This document shows, piece by piece, positions 22,901 through 28,478 of a stretch of 64,000 bases of DNA (positions are counted from its first letter, which is position 1; every line of letters starts with the position of its first letter). The translations under genes were made by a program, and so were the position numbers. A model generated the notes under the pieces. It did no database searches. It saw only the letters and a program-made list of their open reading frames with translations, and was not told where the DNA came from. Origin of the DNA: an uncultured Sutterella sp. (GTDB taxonomy: Bacteria > Pseudomonadota > Gammaproteobacteria > Burkholderiales > Burkholderiaceae_F); NCBI GenBank assembly GCA_949282745.1, contig CASDQM010000015.1:1-64000 (forward strand). Direction: 5' to 3'.

Positions 22901-24821
22901 GGGCGACAATCCCGACGGCGGCGATCTCACGATCAAGGCCAAGGGATCGGCCGGCATGGTCGGCACGAAGTTCACGCTCGAAGGCGCTCTTGACATTGAG
23001 GCGGAAACGGGAGACATCGATCTCTCGGGCGCCGAGGGAACGGACTTCACCGAGCTCGTTCTCCATGCGGGGCGCGACCTCGGTCTTGACGGGCTTGACG
23101 TGACGGTGGACGAACGCTTCGACGTTTCCGCCGGACGCGACGTGCATGCGGACGAACTTACGCTCACGGCCGAAGGCGAATCGGCGGACGTGACGGTCAA
23201 GGCCGAAACGGGCTCCGTCGAACTGGCCGACGCGACCTTCGCTTGGACGGAATCGGGCTTCCTGGGTGACGTAACGATCACGGCCCAAAAGGACGTGGAT
23301 GCCGAAAACCTCTTCGCGAAGGACAAGAACTTCACGTCCGAAACGCTCGCCGTGACGGCCGAGGACGGTACGCTCACCCTGGGCGACGGTCCGCAGTCGA
23401 TGCGTACCGAAACGGGCGACCTCAAGCTTGCGGCGAACGCGCTGGACGGCGACAAGCTCGCCGCAGGCTCCGAGTTGGTCTCGGAAAAGGGAGCCGTGGG
23501 CATCACGCTCGACCGCGGCGCACTCTCCGTTCTCGACGACACGACGATTCGCGGCGAAACCGAAGCGATGCTCAGCGCGAACGGCTCCGTCGCCATGACG
23601 GGCGACGTTCTGTTGACGGCGAACGAAAAGGTTTCGGTCACGTCCGAAACGGGCTCGATCGCGATGACGGGCGCCGTGACGGTGGGCGACGAAACGATCG
23701 GTGAATCGGGTGCCGACGTGACGCTTGCCGCCAAGAACGACATCACGCAGAACGTGACGACGGGCGACGGCGGCGTGCGCGGTTCGACCCTCACGGCTTC
23801 GGCCGAAACGGGCGACGTGCATCTCGGTGCAACGCACGACGAATCGGTTCCGGGCGCGTCGGAGGGCAACGCCTTCTCGACGGTCACGGTCGAAAGCGCG
23901 GGCGATGTCGTATACGGCACGAACGGGCGCGACGCGACGGTCACGGTGAACGCTCAAAAGAACGGCGCCGTGGCGGGCGACCTCAAGCTCTACGGCTACG
24001 AAGCGGGCTTTGCGCTTACGAACGACGTAGCCGCGACGGGCGACGTGCTCGTGAACGCCTCGGCGATGCACGGCCAAAGCCTCACCGCGGGCGATCGCTT
24101 TGAAGTGCTTGCGGCGCTCTACGACGACTCGATCGAAACGGGCGACCTTTCGGGCGTCTCCTTCACGGGCGACGTCTCCGGGACGCACGTCGCGGTCTTC
24201 ACGGACGCGGGCGACATCGCACTTGAGGGCAAGACGACCTCGACCGAAAGCTACGTCGACGTCTATCGTCTCAGCACGACCGAACGCGGCGACGTGTCGG
24301 TGAACGAAGTCGAGAGTCCCTACACCGTGACGCTCTACAACGGAAACGGCGACGTGACCGTGAAGGGGCCGGTGAAGGGCTTCAACACCGTCTATTCGTT
24401 CACGGGGTCGGACGGCCGGACGATCGGCGAAGAGAATCTGGAATCCTGGATTCACAAGCAGGGCGCGGTCGACGATGCGGAGAACTTCAGCGATCAGTTT
24501 GACTTCTCCAAGTTCGAAGGCCTGCAGGCGGGCGGCCTCGGTTCGGTCGTGATGCCGCACCTCGTCTTTGACGAGAGCGCACTCTCCTACGCCGACATCG
24601 ACCGTATCTCGCCCTTCGTCTTCCCGATGATCGAGACGCTTTCGCCTTCGGACGAGTACTTCTTCCTGCACCTGCGCTCCGACGCGGCGGCTCATGCCGA
24701 CGACGAAGAGACCGTGCTCGAAGAGGGCCTCCCCGCCCGAGACGAGCCCGTGATCACGGACCACCGCAAGGTGACGCCGCAGACCTTGGAAGAGCTCGGG
24801 CTCATCCTGAGTCAGCGGTAA
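7977..24821 (+). CDS. Giant TpsA exoprotein (filamentous adhesin, LktA-like, 5614 aa)
   Basis: A very large secreted surface protein. The N-terminus MNKIFKVLWNRARGTNVV is a textbook extended signal peptide region (ESPR), followed by a hydrophobic core (AVLWAAIAAASLGASLSAWGA) and a TPS secretion domain (about residues 63-300, with GINQFDKFTIDKGSIANLQ). The remainder is a repetitive Ala/Gly/Ser/Thr/Val-rich, Asp-rich beta-helix shaft, with LktA-family features such as GNIYISGKVASTGNGRIYALDG near residue 3800. Two 121-residue tandem units lie at about 4782-5020. Cysteine is almost absent. The C-terminus (to TLEELGLILSQR) has no VENN motif or obvious toxin domain, so a CdiA-type contact toxin is unlikely. 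TpsB upstream is its exporter. Role as adhesin or biofilm factor is inferred from family. Confidence 0.93.
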   Translation: MNKIFKVLWNRARGTNVVTDETRTAHGKGRQGATTINQAPRAVLWAAIAAASLGASLSAWGATTITTPTDWNHTTVTNNGNVWNVTTNKYVNNGQTGINQFDKFTIDKGSIANLQMGKGSQLLNLVNQHITVDGVVNAIKDNKIGGDLIFVSPTGMTVGTTGVINAGSLTAVAASEKEFKEMVTFASLDGSAEEHFTADYLERLSAGEVPLNPKGVITVAGSINAGNRVALAARTVKIEKDAVVRTGVDDFSKLVNITDETDAISVDSGLSAENGNLVFQPDDESGDILLIARADESASGVTIAEDPNNPDKGTTDTGSIVASIDVEAGASIDAKRDVAIRAEAGNGEWNAVSGAFETSDAKQSDDVRASVSIQGSVTAGRDLDVSAKAFNLLEHDSTYNLAAVSENLQNAFLGGLAGSTVEWVDMSAAADVTIGSAAKLTAKRDASVTAETVLNLAVGDSTGFLNYSNIGTSLPVVAVAAAQADASSSVTIDGVVRAGEDLTIEADTDFDVEVMTKAVAKEQQTEFSFVYAGLNASSEVNLSILSEVGALEGQTTLGDVTISANTANRVETAAETYAYKDGSGSIGVAGNVTLFDSSADVNLESGLDGTAKSIAIGANNTTETFDVLSKTTTGDLGIIQKFQAKAVSAALDKVLGGLADKVKGAGGAGNNLNFNLGGSAAYVENHQSAGVTVYSVDEGFHSSGNLSVTSNAILDDYHYEVTTKQVVDAQSTAKGQGAVAVLVSDSDASADLTVKDGTALESTSEDVNLTSTVEINKDRWQFLTEEYIRSCETLLSYFSGDSPLASKYDEVKALADNIEKYFKAIGEGGDFGENLKLLGEAMTALANFLTSLPEASTLPDLVGTATAIGFDLFDIVNPASYTNAYVSAGGVTSDAENAPVSVAASVGVVNQKANASVSIGKGASVTGQNVAVNASTRNEGVAMGGYLDNFIGVPLPNRDNAKALGATVVYQTFEGGSTIRLEEGGSVAANSGDATVDAMSEVDAATIAASAGYNKGGLTLSGIAAVTKTDGNNVIEIDDEASVSAADNLTVAARRNDSLQTVAGGLNLGIGGGGSANASVGAGVAVNLGGLANSLEVKDIDGTVNRYHGAGSLSGDAVSLLADADANVNAIGVEGQAAVSSSKGDGATNAAQQLENLGEGDFAEEIVDQETMLSIWEMGQGQSGVDTDMGWIAEGASRPAGTTPDISTPSGQSGAASQAQSSKNSLNLAAAGSFAWNDFNLGNTVSIDSSALENDGVFTIEADTLSIEALTDKWMGSFAGAAGISAVTGGSSTVNGSIGGAAAINKNVFTNAVTINGLKTTADTMSVASLVNGTTVAEGLGLSVAGGQSTVSLGINAGVSYNDVKNTVSTSVTGLVNESEGEFVYDQAAWTGETQVTGGTAVGVSAGKTSFSGSFGAAVAVTDIENNVTSTLSDSTLTNAKSVDVVALASLTQVNTAVSGQVGVSSGGAGVSLSGAVITAGIDNAVTASASDSTITVADCGSVDIRAATANTGEGGEAAEYAERVAGIDGIVSRDDLIDASLTEGVTLKDDESDDSAHDITADYLNGADMTQVSVALGLGVAVGSSGSGAGAAGVVVTDFTNDFKADSTNLTVKQATEDSSFTYAQTAASGVSTVTVSAGIAASGGGSFGVGLAGSVVVSGVQQTTGATADGLTLELGDHDEDDVAVAIGAQNDASTVNVAGNVSATIGSNGAGLGAAVVVADVANTADATLENSNVAGGGALALTAHNAADTWAAAANAVVSANAALGGSYAQNRVTNNAGVHASNDSLAGLDAFRANASDESLLRTLSGSVSVAYSPNGGASLAGGIAVTNAGGATEAQASDLVIKSDAETSETDVSVAANAEDDIRTLTLGTSVAAVGAGAGNATAINSIDRTVNASLDGLSVLDASGNAWTGDRRLGEVAVKASSNADISNLGIVIGVGGIGAGAGVGVSLNDVSVDVSTTADHVNATLDTLEVAASSSNDIETIGVGVTAAAGAGIGGSSVEATFGGDVWAELKNSTVTADGALAVHAASNDTVGLYGGQASGGGAALGVTVGFVDRFGVTTARVTNSTVTETGATSSTLTVAGGVKDEFINDDVAEDVRIGASLSDPAARETETVDGILVSAMSTATYKTLVINGGGAGTAQAGGSGLTVTHGGATSAVVNKSTLTGASDVSVLAGDYANFFTSLTNVGGATTASANLGVALVETAHDTSAEASETTLAATNVTLEAESKEGVSYLMTAGSGAMTAAGAATASKTDLHSSVSTALRSSTVTGTNYTQHADYLGRISNLGVSAAVAAAGGASVSLGANVVLNSVDNRISSEIDGSTVASAGTVDVDAHRTLDWREYGGTVSVSVSQIAASAAGTVLVNEVEGETAVKISGESTVGTENTQKTSVTASNDDEIEITTVTTGISTGVAAGVTVAVNEITDTAGVLVENSALKGADLSVEAQQNRTVSGTVSTVTVGLWGGVTANVVATTIGEKAENYQTLFGGEEGAGGEANSVEGLVDEYGDYDKSTLVGMAPGKLGDSNLNPPAEGQSARADESGESMLSGANGTKVILANATLQGTTVKVRADEDASGTGVDLTLGSGTAGALAANAGVAVLHRHHNAGVEVAGGSVTATNLLDLGAAAHAVDKITVWQAGAGLVSGTAAYAEADVEGAIDVNVEKASISSGNGSVAAENASSLTVDSNGIALGAVAAGGMIAKITDASDVSVTAKDSTFTGSNSIAADRGQSLTATALAGYGGALAGVGAKADVEDKGNVVATLSNVTAENGEASGAFAATGDNHVQITADAMAAGGALGAAVGVVQGYATVSGATQMNVSGGRYTADSVTFEAMTGRDTGDAGDALSLSSHIQGYGGAVVASVGVNEGKLTNNATTSFSLSGADFGTNTTLKTLVGGHADYNLKSDAVYAGGLLATGSTRLSIGHNQATTMNLSATDAVLKSLDADVQNSEDVDLLAESAGGALLALEDFNDAVRVSHADRSNAKLTVGGQWTASDRIDLGAATAADVGLSANNTKGGLGVLSGATASNSLVGETSVTVADGASLKTGNDLSIKAHTDWSVHAAEGESHVVSSEVYGGIAGTGIRFEGTVNRSNAVTVGNASLDAGGSLFAEATSTGTTDIHVLSRAGALAAVGVNANLQHNIDVDNTIEIESGAVVRSRRGDGSITFAASSDDNFTHEALTRTAGVIDAGGSSTTGVRYDRNLGLTIEKGANVLSGGALNLYAGAKANGEDAWLHENNRVEIFSDVVVAFPKTTLDVKTNLTDTVNVAGYAGSTTNTSVIADSGWWEFKSDNLTHYWGSLGSDNNVELIVEGMGEALPGMTEENALNVSGTLEAGLVTKVDITIDGIFGEQGASVSGNSHIRDWADGVTVESTGNSQLVEDIKESIKAPASESTSNIYWDRYKELQSLIASYQTGQGDASADVVAVWRAELSALEATMISEGYATQVPGANGQLQTVPASSTNDLYVTVGNLTVSGGSIDIATDKVTGAGSIQANAAEGISITNHSNASLKVEDVHIYEKGGDISLNGAGATTQTLANAGFAGQVALGEGAENPTISIESDYSYGSYNVTIGDGTQTVNPSPNLVVSGTIENRADEGDITLKTDGSIISLGSLSAAGDLNLEAQGSILQSYMPGVTDIGGGIAGSDAWDDLVAQIIASLKDGSTTSEPVVSTDAEDPLSTGGTWVAGGNIIISGDMLNLNGLIQSGFSKYEISLTDAELADRIAEITAAWKKAGSPQNFDLRSSAYQIQKGEAVLDGKAGLYKYNIGCWYDPVNQRIVLDDIVPEGGNIYISGKVASTGNGRIYALDGAASVRLNAGNWSVQTGEINTGNASGVIRITDSFFADTAQKTSARVTEYRDGQAQTWLLDLNGEEKGARTDTDAASFRPMDGLLYVWTEGYKNTSHKVQTTKYEGSWWGADDYDWDSEKVTYNNTTQFADDLSQGGTIVKGNELRRPSASGHDTDSNFYAWVEKTTTNDMYSSETDTWSSGLFGFYKHKLVTETWDTGWTAVGTFTVQADHKVTVGTLPGGDNVIDISTNKDLFMGGTLRADGGSVSLTATNGSISSLSNSFSISGANSVALTAGRDIGAEGGAIRLTGGSGALNLRASAQGNIFLDGTNLSDGRVVNASALTAGETLDVAVRDGLNVTTMRGRDISLVSNEGGIKVADLVQAEKLDGTQRFDASAAGDIELTVTQGDLGIGLVQTTGGDVRLTLNEGLLFDADEEDESSVSTNDRLESWIAAGLINADGSSAGAAEHTADLQKAEDAVKSRFERYQGYLKDYLGLGEGELKSVSDLETEIVAAIAKKFGEGDLSNQMADDFRALHQEFQGAGTVEEAVAMSKESGVLKQVAETSASRWSQNELLYAVADSIINGTETGERGSANIIASGDVVITATGANGAVGTLGLSIEGSLAADAGPDERLEVLKFLSKADVGDFAVESGTGMVSVNLKSPVTIAAEGTVSVGSTGNIFIETPQQGNYALNIGRLVSAAGDVRLASGNGIFAAVDNLISGNTVTLRAGNASLGTADALIKVHSDEWTAASSTQDIFLEAVNEDGSAGDMTVYSIAGGADVTVKAENLYAYEGNALEGYEDFDTLGYIHGGSAEDGYTITFNVAGDFGKDTENGALRVGSDSIVLFEETIGNLYLDALGVGNLRINRINASGAVRINGEDSVTVGLDDAAGGVKGSDVSIKTANDLTVKGNVESTSETGSAVLTAQTGSVTIADGSTVSAAGDVSISAGDAATFNLGTIEAGNTVTVAAGTGGIEAAGLTLQAGSTANFTSAGIISVAKSESGKASSFRVKDEVVMKAEESISSSDAIYTATDGNVSFESTQGSIDLANTELTAKSDTNAEGGNVTVTAADKATLTDSIVRAAVDLGVTAGAGGIAANGVDVDAGSGANFTSAGAISVAKGTKDNAAKFVVKDEVHMTAKDSIVSTDAYYEATAGNLFFQSEEGDVELANSTLVAKKGDNPDGGDLTIKAKGSAGMVGTKFTLEGALDIEAETGDIDLSGAEGTDFTELVLHAGRDLGLDGLDVTVDERFDVSAGRDVHADELTLTAEGESADVTVKAETGSVELADATFAWTESGFLGDVTITAQKDVDAENLFAKDKNFTSETLAVTAEDGTLTLGDGPQSMRTETGDLKLAANALDGDKLAAGSELVSEKGAVGITLDRGALSVLDDTTIRGETEAMLSANGSVAMTGDVLLTANEKVSVTSETGSIAMTGAVTVGDETIGESGADVTLAAKNDITQNVTTGDGGVRGSTLTASAETGDVHLGATHDESVPGASEGNAFSTVTVESAGDVVYGTNGRDATVTVNAQKNGAVAGDLKLYGYEAGFALTNDVAATGDVLVNASAMHGQSLTAGDRFEVLAALYDDSIETGDLSGVSFTGDVSGTHVAVFTDAGDIALEGKTTSTESYVDVYRLSTTERGDVSVNEVESPYTVTLYNGNGDVTVKGPVKGFNTVYSFTGSDGRTIGEENLESWIHKQGAVDDAENFSDQFDFSKFEGLQAGGLGSVVMPHLVFDESALSYADIDRISPFVFPMIETLSPSDEYFFLHLRSDAAAHADDEETVLEEGLPARDEPVITDHRKVTPQTLEELGLILSQR
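22320..23045 (+). repeat. Two tandem 363-bp (121-aa) repeats inside tpsA
   Basis: The segment GS.ANFTSAG.ISVAK begins at 22320 and recurs at 22683, exactly 363 bases later, and the following residues (K..FVVKDEV..TAKDSI, then G.V.LANS.L.AK) are conserved in both units. Direct repeats of this kind allow length change by recombination. Confidence 0.7.
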
Positions 24822-24857
24822 GCCGCAGCGCCTGAACCTCCTGCGGGATTCGCGCAG

Positions 24858-24905
24858 CCGGTGCCCGGTCTTTCCACGAGAGAGGCCGGGCACCGGTGTT
24901 TTTGG
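24858..24905 (+). terminator. Terminator after tpsA
   Basis: CCGGTGCCCGG (24858-24868) pairs with CCGGGCACCGG (24886-24896) and is followed by TGTTTTTG. It lies about 40 bases past the tpsA stop codon. Confidence 0.85.
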
Positions 24906-24987
24906 GGCGATGCGCCGACCCAAACTCCTGTGCGGTGGAAGAAAAAAAGGGAAAAACGGCGGTACGTCTCTCTCTCAGACAAGTCCC

Positions 24988-25047
24988 CCTGCCAACGACC
25001 CGCCAACCGTCCAAAGTCGGCCGGCTGCCGGCAGGTTGCTGGCGGGT
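24988..25047. repeat. Inverted-repeat element A (CCTGCC/GGCAGG type)
   Basis: CCTGCC (24988-24993) and ACCCGCC (24998-25004) recur as reverse complements GGCAGGT (25030-25036) and GGCGGGT (25041-25047), with GCCGGC in between. A related element lies at 26680-26772, and the two bracket a single gene. They may be REP-like or ends of an islet. Confidence 0.55.
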
Positions 25048-25096
25048 GGCGTCGAGCCGGGCAACGCCCGCGGCGGCCGTGCAGGCGCTTATGCGC

Positions 25097-26206
25097 TCAG
25101 GCTTCCGATCCACTCGCAACCGCGACGCATGGAAGCTCCAATACGAAGCTCTCGTCCATGTGTTGGATTACGGGACGTTGACGAAGGTCTGCGTACGCAG
25201 CGAAAAGATCGGCGAAGTCACCGCAGGCGAAGCCTGGCGGATCAAGCCGGCGCAGCAGATCGGCGAGCCGTCGGTTCGGGCAACAGTCTGCTTCTGAGAG
25301 CCGCATTTCTTTGAAGGGGGGTTGGGGCGGCAGCGCCCCTTTCGCCATGAAGGTGAGACGGTTCGCGAAAACGTTGACGACGGCGTCTACGGGCGAGTCG
25401 TAGTTGCGGTGCGTGATGAAGAAGCGGATCGCGGTCCGTAGCGCGGCGGACGGTCCAGAGCGCGTCTCATGCCGGCCTTCCGAGTCGGTGTTCCGGTCGG
25501 GGCGGGGCGAGTGGAGGGTGTCGAGCCTTTGCCGCAGGCCGTGCGCTTGACGCAGGAGCGGCCCGCTCAGTCTTTCCGCATGCTCGAACGTCCCGTCGGG
25601 GCGATAGAAGTTGAGTCGAATAATGCTCGGGTTTTGGTCCGACAAAAGGAGGGCAAGGTTGGTGAAGCCGCCTTCCTTGTCGAGAAGTCCGAGCTCGGAC
25701 CAAATCTTGCGCTCAAAGGAGAGCCCCGCTTCGTCAAAGATCGTCGTCGTGTCGGAGAACGTGAGGGGCTCTTCTTGGGCGGGACGAACCTCCCATTCCC
25801 GACACTTTCCGAAACGGACGGATCGAAGGATGTCGTCGATCGTGACCGCGACGATTTTTCCGTTCCTTCGCACGAATACTCCCTGAGTCGGCGGTATTCC
25901 TTTGAGACAGACGGGCGTTTCCGCCCCCGGCAAAACGCAGACCACCGCAACGGTCTTCCCGTCGAGTCGGATCGGCTCCACGCGAACGGAGTCTCGAAGC
26001 GTCGGTGCCACACCGTCGTTCGCAAAGGAGAGCACGGCGCCGGCCGTCTCATCATAGTCGCAGCCGACCACGTCGCCCGTCTGCGTCACGCCCAAGCAGA
26101 GGAATCCGCCCGAGCCGTTGGCAAAGGCGACGATCGTCTTTTGCGCGGTGGTGCTCCAGGTTTCCTGAAACACCGTGCGTTTGTCGGAAGGAAGGGAAAT
26201 TCTCAT
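25097..26206 (-). CDS. Schlafen/AlbA_2-domain (helix-turn-helix-type) accessory protein
   Basis: The N-terminal 110 residues (FQETWSTTAQKTIVAFANGSGGFLCLGVTQTGDVVGCDYDE) match the AlbA_2/Schlafen fold found in putative transcriptional regulators and in anti-phage or regulatory ATP-binding proteins. The middle includes the typical VFVRRNGKIVAVTIDDILR. The C-terminal half (FEHAERLSGPLLRQ to the end) resembles the family's C-terminal region. At 369 residues it is somewhat short compared with common 450-550-residue members. The start at 26206 follows an open region with no strong ribosome site. It stands alone between two related inverted-repeat elements, which suggests an accessory islet. The precise role is unknown. 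Confidence 0.75.
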   Translation of the reverse strand: MRISLPSDKRTVFQETWSTTAQKTIVAFANGSGGFLCLGVTQTGDVVGCDYDETAGAVLSFANDGVAPTLRDSVRVEPIRLDGKTVAVVCVLPGAETPVCLKGIPPTQGVFVRRNGKIVAVTIDDILRSVRFGKCREWEVRPAQEEPLTFSDTTTIFDEAGLSFERKIWSELGLLDKEGGFTNLALLLSDQNPSIIRLNFYRPDGTFEHAERLSGPLLRQAHGLRQRLDTLHSPRPDRNTDSEGRHETRSGPSAALRTAIRFFITHRNYDSPVDAVVNVFANRLTFMAKGALPPQPPFKEMRLSEADCCPNRRLADLLRRLDPPGFACGDFADLFAAYADLRQRPVIQHMDESFVLELPCVAVASGSEA

Positions 26207-26679
26207 TTTTTGCTTGTCTCACAATGGCTTGTAGCGCCAAGGACGAATGGTAGCGGATTTACGGCACGTTGGCGAGACGTTGCAAAAGGATGAAGAAAAG
26301 GGACTGACGGTCTTTGCCTCTTCCGATCACCCTCCGACGTGAACGGAGGAGCGGCAGTCAGGACGAATCGGATCCTGTGGCGGAAAAGGGACACCGAGCC
26401 GCCGGTCACTGCGCGAAGCGACATGACGTGTCGTCAAGCCTCGTTTTTCGTCGTCCTGCGGAAAACCGCTAACGCGAGCGCGGCGAAGGGCGGGACGCCC
26501 GCACGGAGACCGGTCTCGATGCGGGTCGGGCGGCGGTCTTCATCGAGCGGCACAACAGTCGACTCGAGGCCTTCGAGTGCCGACGAAAGGATCCGACGAC
26601 AAAGCACGCTGGACCGACTTTCCTCGGGTCCTTCCCGGACATCCCGTTGCACGTCGTGACGCCCCAAAACTGCAGGCCT
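26207..26679. other. Intergenic region without a supported gene
   Basis: Overlapping frames exist on both strands, but none has a plausible ribosome site, domain or composition. The region lies between the AlbA_2 gene and inverted-repeat element B and probably belongs to the same islet. I see nothing else definite in it. Confidence 0.5.
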
Positions 26680-26772
26680 TACTTTCAGCTGCAGTAATTT
26701 TCCGACCTGCCAATCACCTGCCAACCTACCAACCCACTTCGGTAGCTGGCAGGTCGTCGGCAGGTGAAAGTA
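26680..26772. repeat. Inverted-repeat element B with nested symmetric arms
   Basis: The left side carries TACTTTCA (26680-26687), ACCTGCC (26705-26711), ACCTGCC (26716-26722) and CTACC (26726-26730). The right side mirrors it with GGTAG (26741-26745), GGCAGGT (26748-26754), GGCAGGT (26759-26765) and TGAAAGTA (26765-26772). The result is a long cruciform-capable stem. It shares the ACCTGCC/GGCAGGT core with element A at 24988-25047. Confidence 0.7.
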
Positions 26773-26778
26773 GAACGG

Positions 26779-26813
26779 AAAAGGCGCTCCGTCCTTTCGA
26801 ACGAAGCGCCTTC
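26779..26813 (-). terminator. Terminator of the bcs operon
   Basis: On the minus strand AAGGCGCT pairs with AGCGCCTT around a CGT/ACG inner stem, followed by TTTTCC. It lies 22 bases past the bcsG stop codon. Confidence 0.8.
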
Positions 26814-26834
26814 CTGCAGGTGTCGTCAGGGCGG

Positions 26835-28478
26835 TCAGCCGCCGTAGGGCTCCCACTTCCCGCGGTTCAACTTCATGTAGTCCCGGCCCTTGTATTCCAG
26901 GACGGCCGCCTGGCCGTTTTCCGAGACCATGTGCGTGGTCGGGAGGTCCTTCACGAGGTTTTCGAGCGGGACGGCTCCCTTCGAATTCGAGAAGAAGTTC
27001 GTCTCGATCGTGCGCCCGATGAGGGTGCTGAGCGCGAGATAGCTCGAATTCCCCGTCACGTGGATCTGTTCCTTCGGAAGGTTCTTGAGACCCACGAACT
27101 TCACGAGGACGGGCACCTGCGTGATGCGGCGCGTCGGGATGTCGCGAAGACGCGGCGTCTGGATGCGGTCGCCTCGAACGGCGGCGCCGTGTTCGGGAAC
27201 GACGACGAGCATCACCTTGCGCTTGCCGCGCTCGAGCTCGTTGATGAAGGTGTTGAGCGAATCGAGGAAGGTCTTCGCGCGCGGCTCAAAGGCTTCCCAG
27301 CGGCTGTGCAGCGGCAGGCGGTTGCCGTCGTGGAGCGCGATGAAGTTGAAGAGCGACACGGAACGGCGGTCCTTGTCGCGCGCCATCACGCGGTTCCAGT
27401 GACGAAGCACCGCAAGCGTGTCGGCGATCTCTTCGTTGTTGAAGGACATGTACTTGAGCGGGAACTTGCGCTGCTCGAAGGTGGCCGTCAACCCGGCCTG
27501 CGTGCGCATCGTGTTGAGGTAGTTGTCGTACGCGCCGCTGTGGTCGAGGAAGAGATGCTGCTTGAAGCCCAGAGCGTCCAGACGGTTCATGATCTCGCAG
27601 TCCGGGCGGCGCGCGTCGTAGAGCGCGTCGTGCGAGGGCTGACCGCAGGCGCCCGTCAAAAGGCGAAGCGCGGCCGGGCCCGAATACGAGGTCGCCGAAT
27701 TAAACTTGTCGAACCGGATGTTGAAGCGCGAGAAGACGCGGTGGTTCTGCAGGTTCGAGGCTTCGAGGTCGTCGTTCGAGAGCGAGCAGATGTTGAGGAT
27801 GATGATGTCAAAGGGCGTGTCCTTCGCCGAAATCCCCGTGGGCAACTGCGCGACGCGGTCCTTTTCGTAGTCAAGGAACGCTTTGTACCAGATGTCCACT
27901 TCCTCGGCCGACACGACGGCGTCGGTCGTCGTCGCGGCGTTGGCGAGGTTGAGGATCTCCTCGTTCGTCTTGGGCGTATCGGCCGCCACGGCGGGCACCG
28001 CGCGCACGGGGGCGGTCGGGGCCATGAAGAAGGGCTGCACGATGAGGAAGACGAGATAGAGCGCCGTGATCGTCGTGACGCGCACGAAGTCCCTGAGCAG
28101 ATAGTAGGCGAGGAGAATCACGAAGCCCCAGCCCACCATGCGGAAGTTGATGAAGTCCCAGGCGAGCTGCACGACGTAGTTCACGGAAAAGCCCGTGATC
28201 CCCGACTTGTTGGCGAGGATCGAGTCGATGCCCGGAAGCCAGCTCTCCGACCAGAGAAGCGCCGTGCCGAGCACGAGCGCAACGAGCGCGTGGAGGCGGT
28301 GGAGCCACTTTCCGCGGATCGGAACGAGCAGGAAGAGGAAGAACGCCGCGTTCAAAAGGAGGTCGAGGCGCAGATAGCCCGTGTAGGCGAGCGCGAACTT
28401 CCCGATGAAGTAGACGTTCCAGATACCGAGCCCGAAGTAGGCGGGCGTCGGCACGGAAGCTTTTTGCGAAACGGTCAC
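26835..28478 (-). CDS. bcsG: Cellulose phosphoethanolamine transferase BcsG
   Basis: A 547-residue inner-membrane enzyme that transfers phosphoethanolamine from phospholipid to nascent cellulose on the periplasmic side. Four to five N-terminal helices (residues 10-160) precede an alkaline-phosphatase-fold catalytic domain with NICSLSNDDLEAS, the nucleophile region NSATSYSGPAALRL, FLDHSGAYDNY, and VVPEHGAAVRGD (metal-binding His). It begins with GTG and overlaps the bcsZ stop (GTGA), so the two are translationally coupled. It is the last gene of the operon. In E. coli, BcsE and BcsF assist BcsG; neither is seen here. Confidence 0.93.
   Translation of the reverse strand: MTVSQKASVPTPAYFGLGIWNVYFIGKFALAYTGYLRLDLLLNAAFFLFLLVPIRGKWLHRLHALVALVLGTALLWSESWLPGIDSILANKSGITGFSVNYVVQLAWDFINFRMVGWGFVILLAYYLLRDFVRVTTITALYLVFLIVQPFFMAPTAPVRAVPAVAADTPKTNEEILNLANAATTTDAVVSAEEVDIWYKAFLDYEKDRVAQLPTGISAKDTPFDIIILNICSLSNDDLEASNLQNHRVFSRFNIRFDKFNSATSYSGPAALRLLTGACGQPSHDALYDARRPDCEIMNRLDALGFKQHLFLDHSGAYDNYLNTMRTQAGLTATFEQRKFPLKYMSFNNEEIADTLAVLRHWNRVMARDKDRRSVSLFNFIALHDGNRLPLHSRWEAFEPRAKTFLDSLNTFINELERGKRKVMLVVVPEHGAAVRGDRIQTPRLRDIPTRRITQVPVLVKFVGLKNLPKEQIHVTGNSSYLALSTLIGRTIETNFFSNSKGAVPLENLVKDLPTTHMVSENGQAAVLEYKGRDYMKLNRGKWEPYGG

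Noticed and set aside
24480..24821. CdiA-type toxin at the C-terminus of TpsA
   Set aside because: No VENN motif, no abrupt composition change and no small immunity gene downstream; a terminator follows directly.
21600..24923. 1107-codon minus-strand frame opposite the 3' end of tpsA
   Set aside because: Arg/His/Val-rich shadow of repetitive tpsA codons; no recognisable motif or start signal. The same holds for the 824-codon frame at 19125-21599.
26434..26856. 140-codon minus-strand frame between the bcs operon and the AlbA_2 gene
   Set aside because: It runs through the bcs terminator and the inverted-repeat element, has no ribosome site and no domain.
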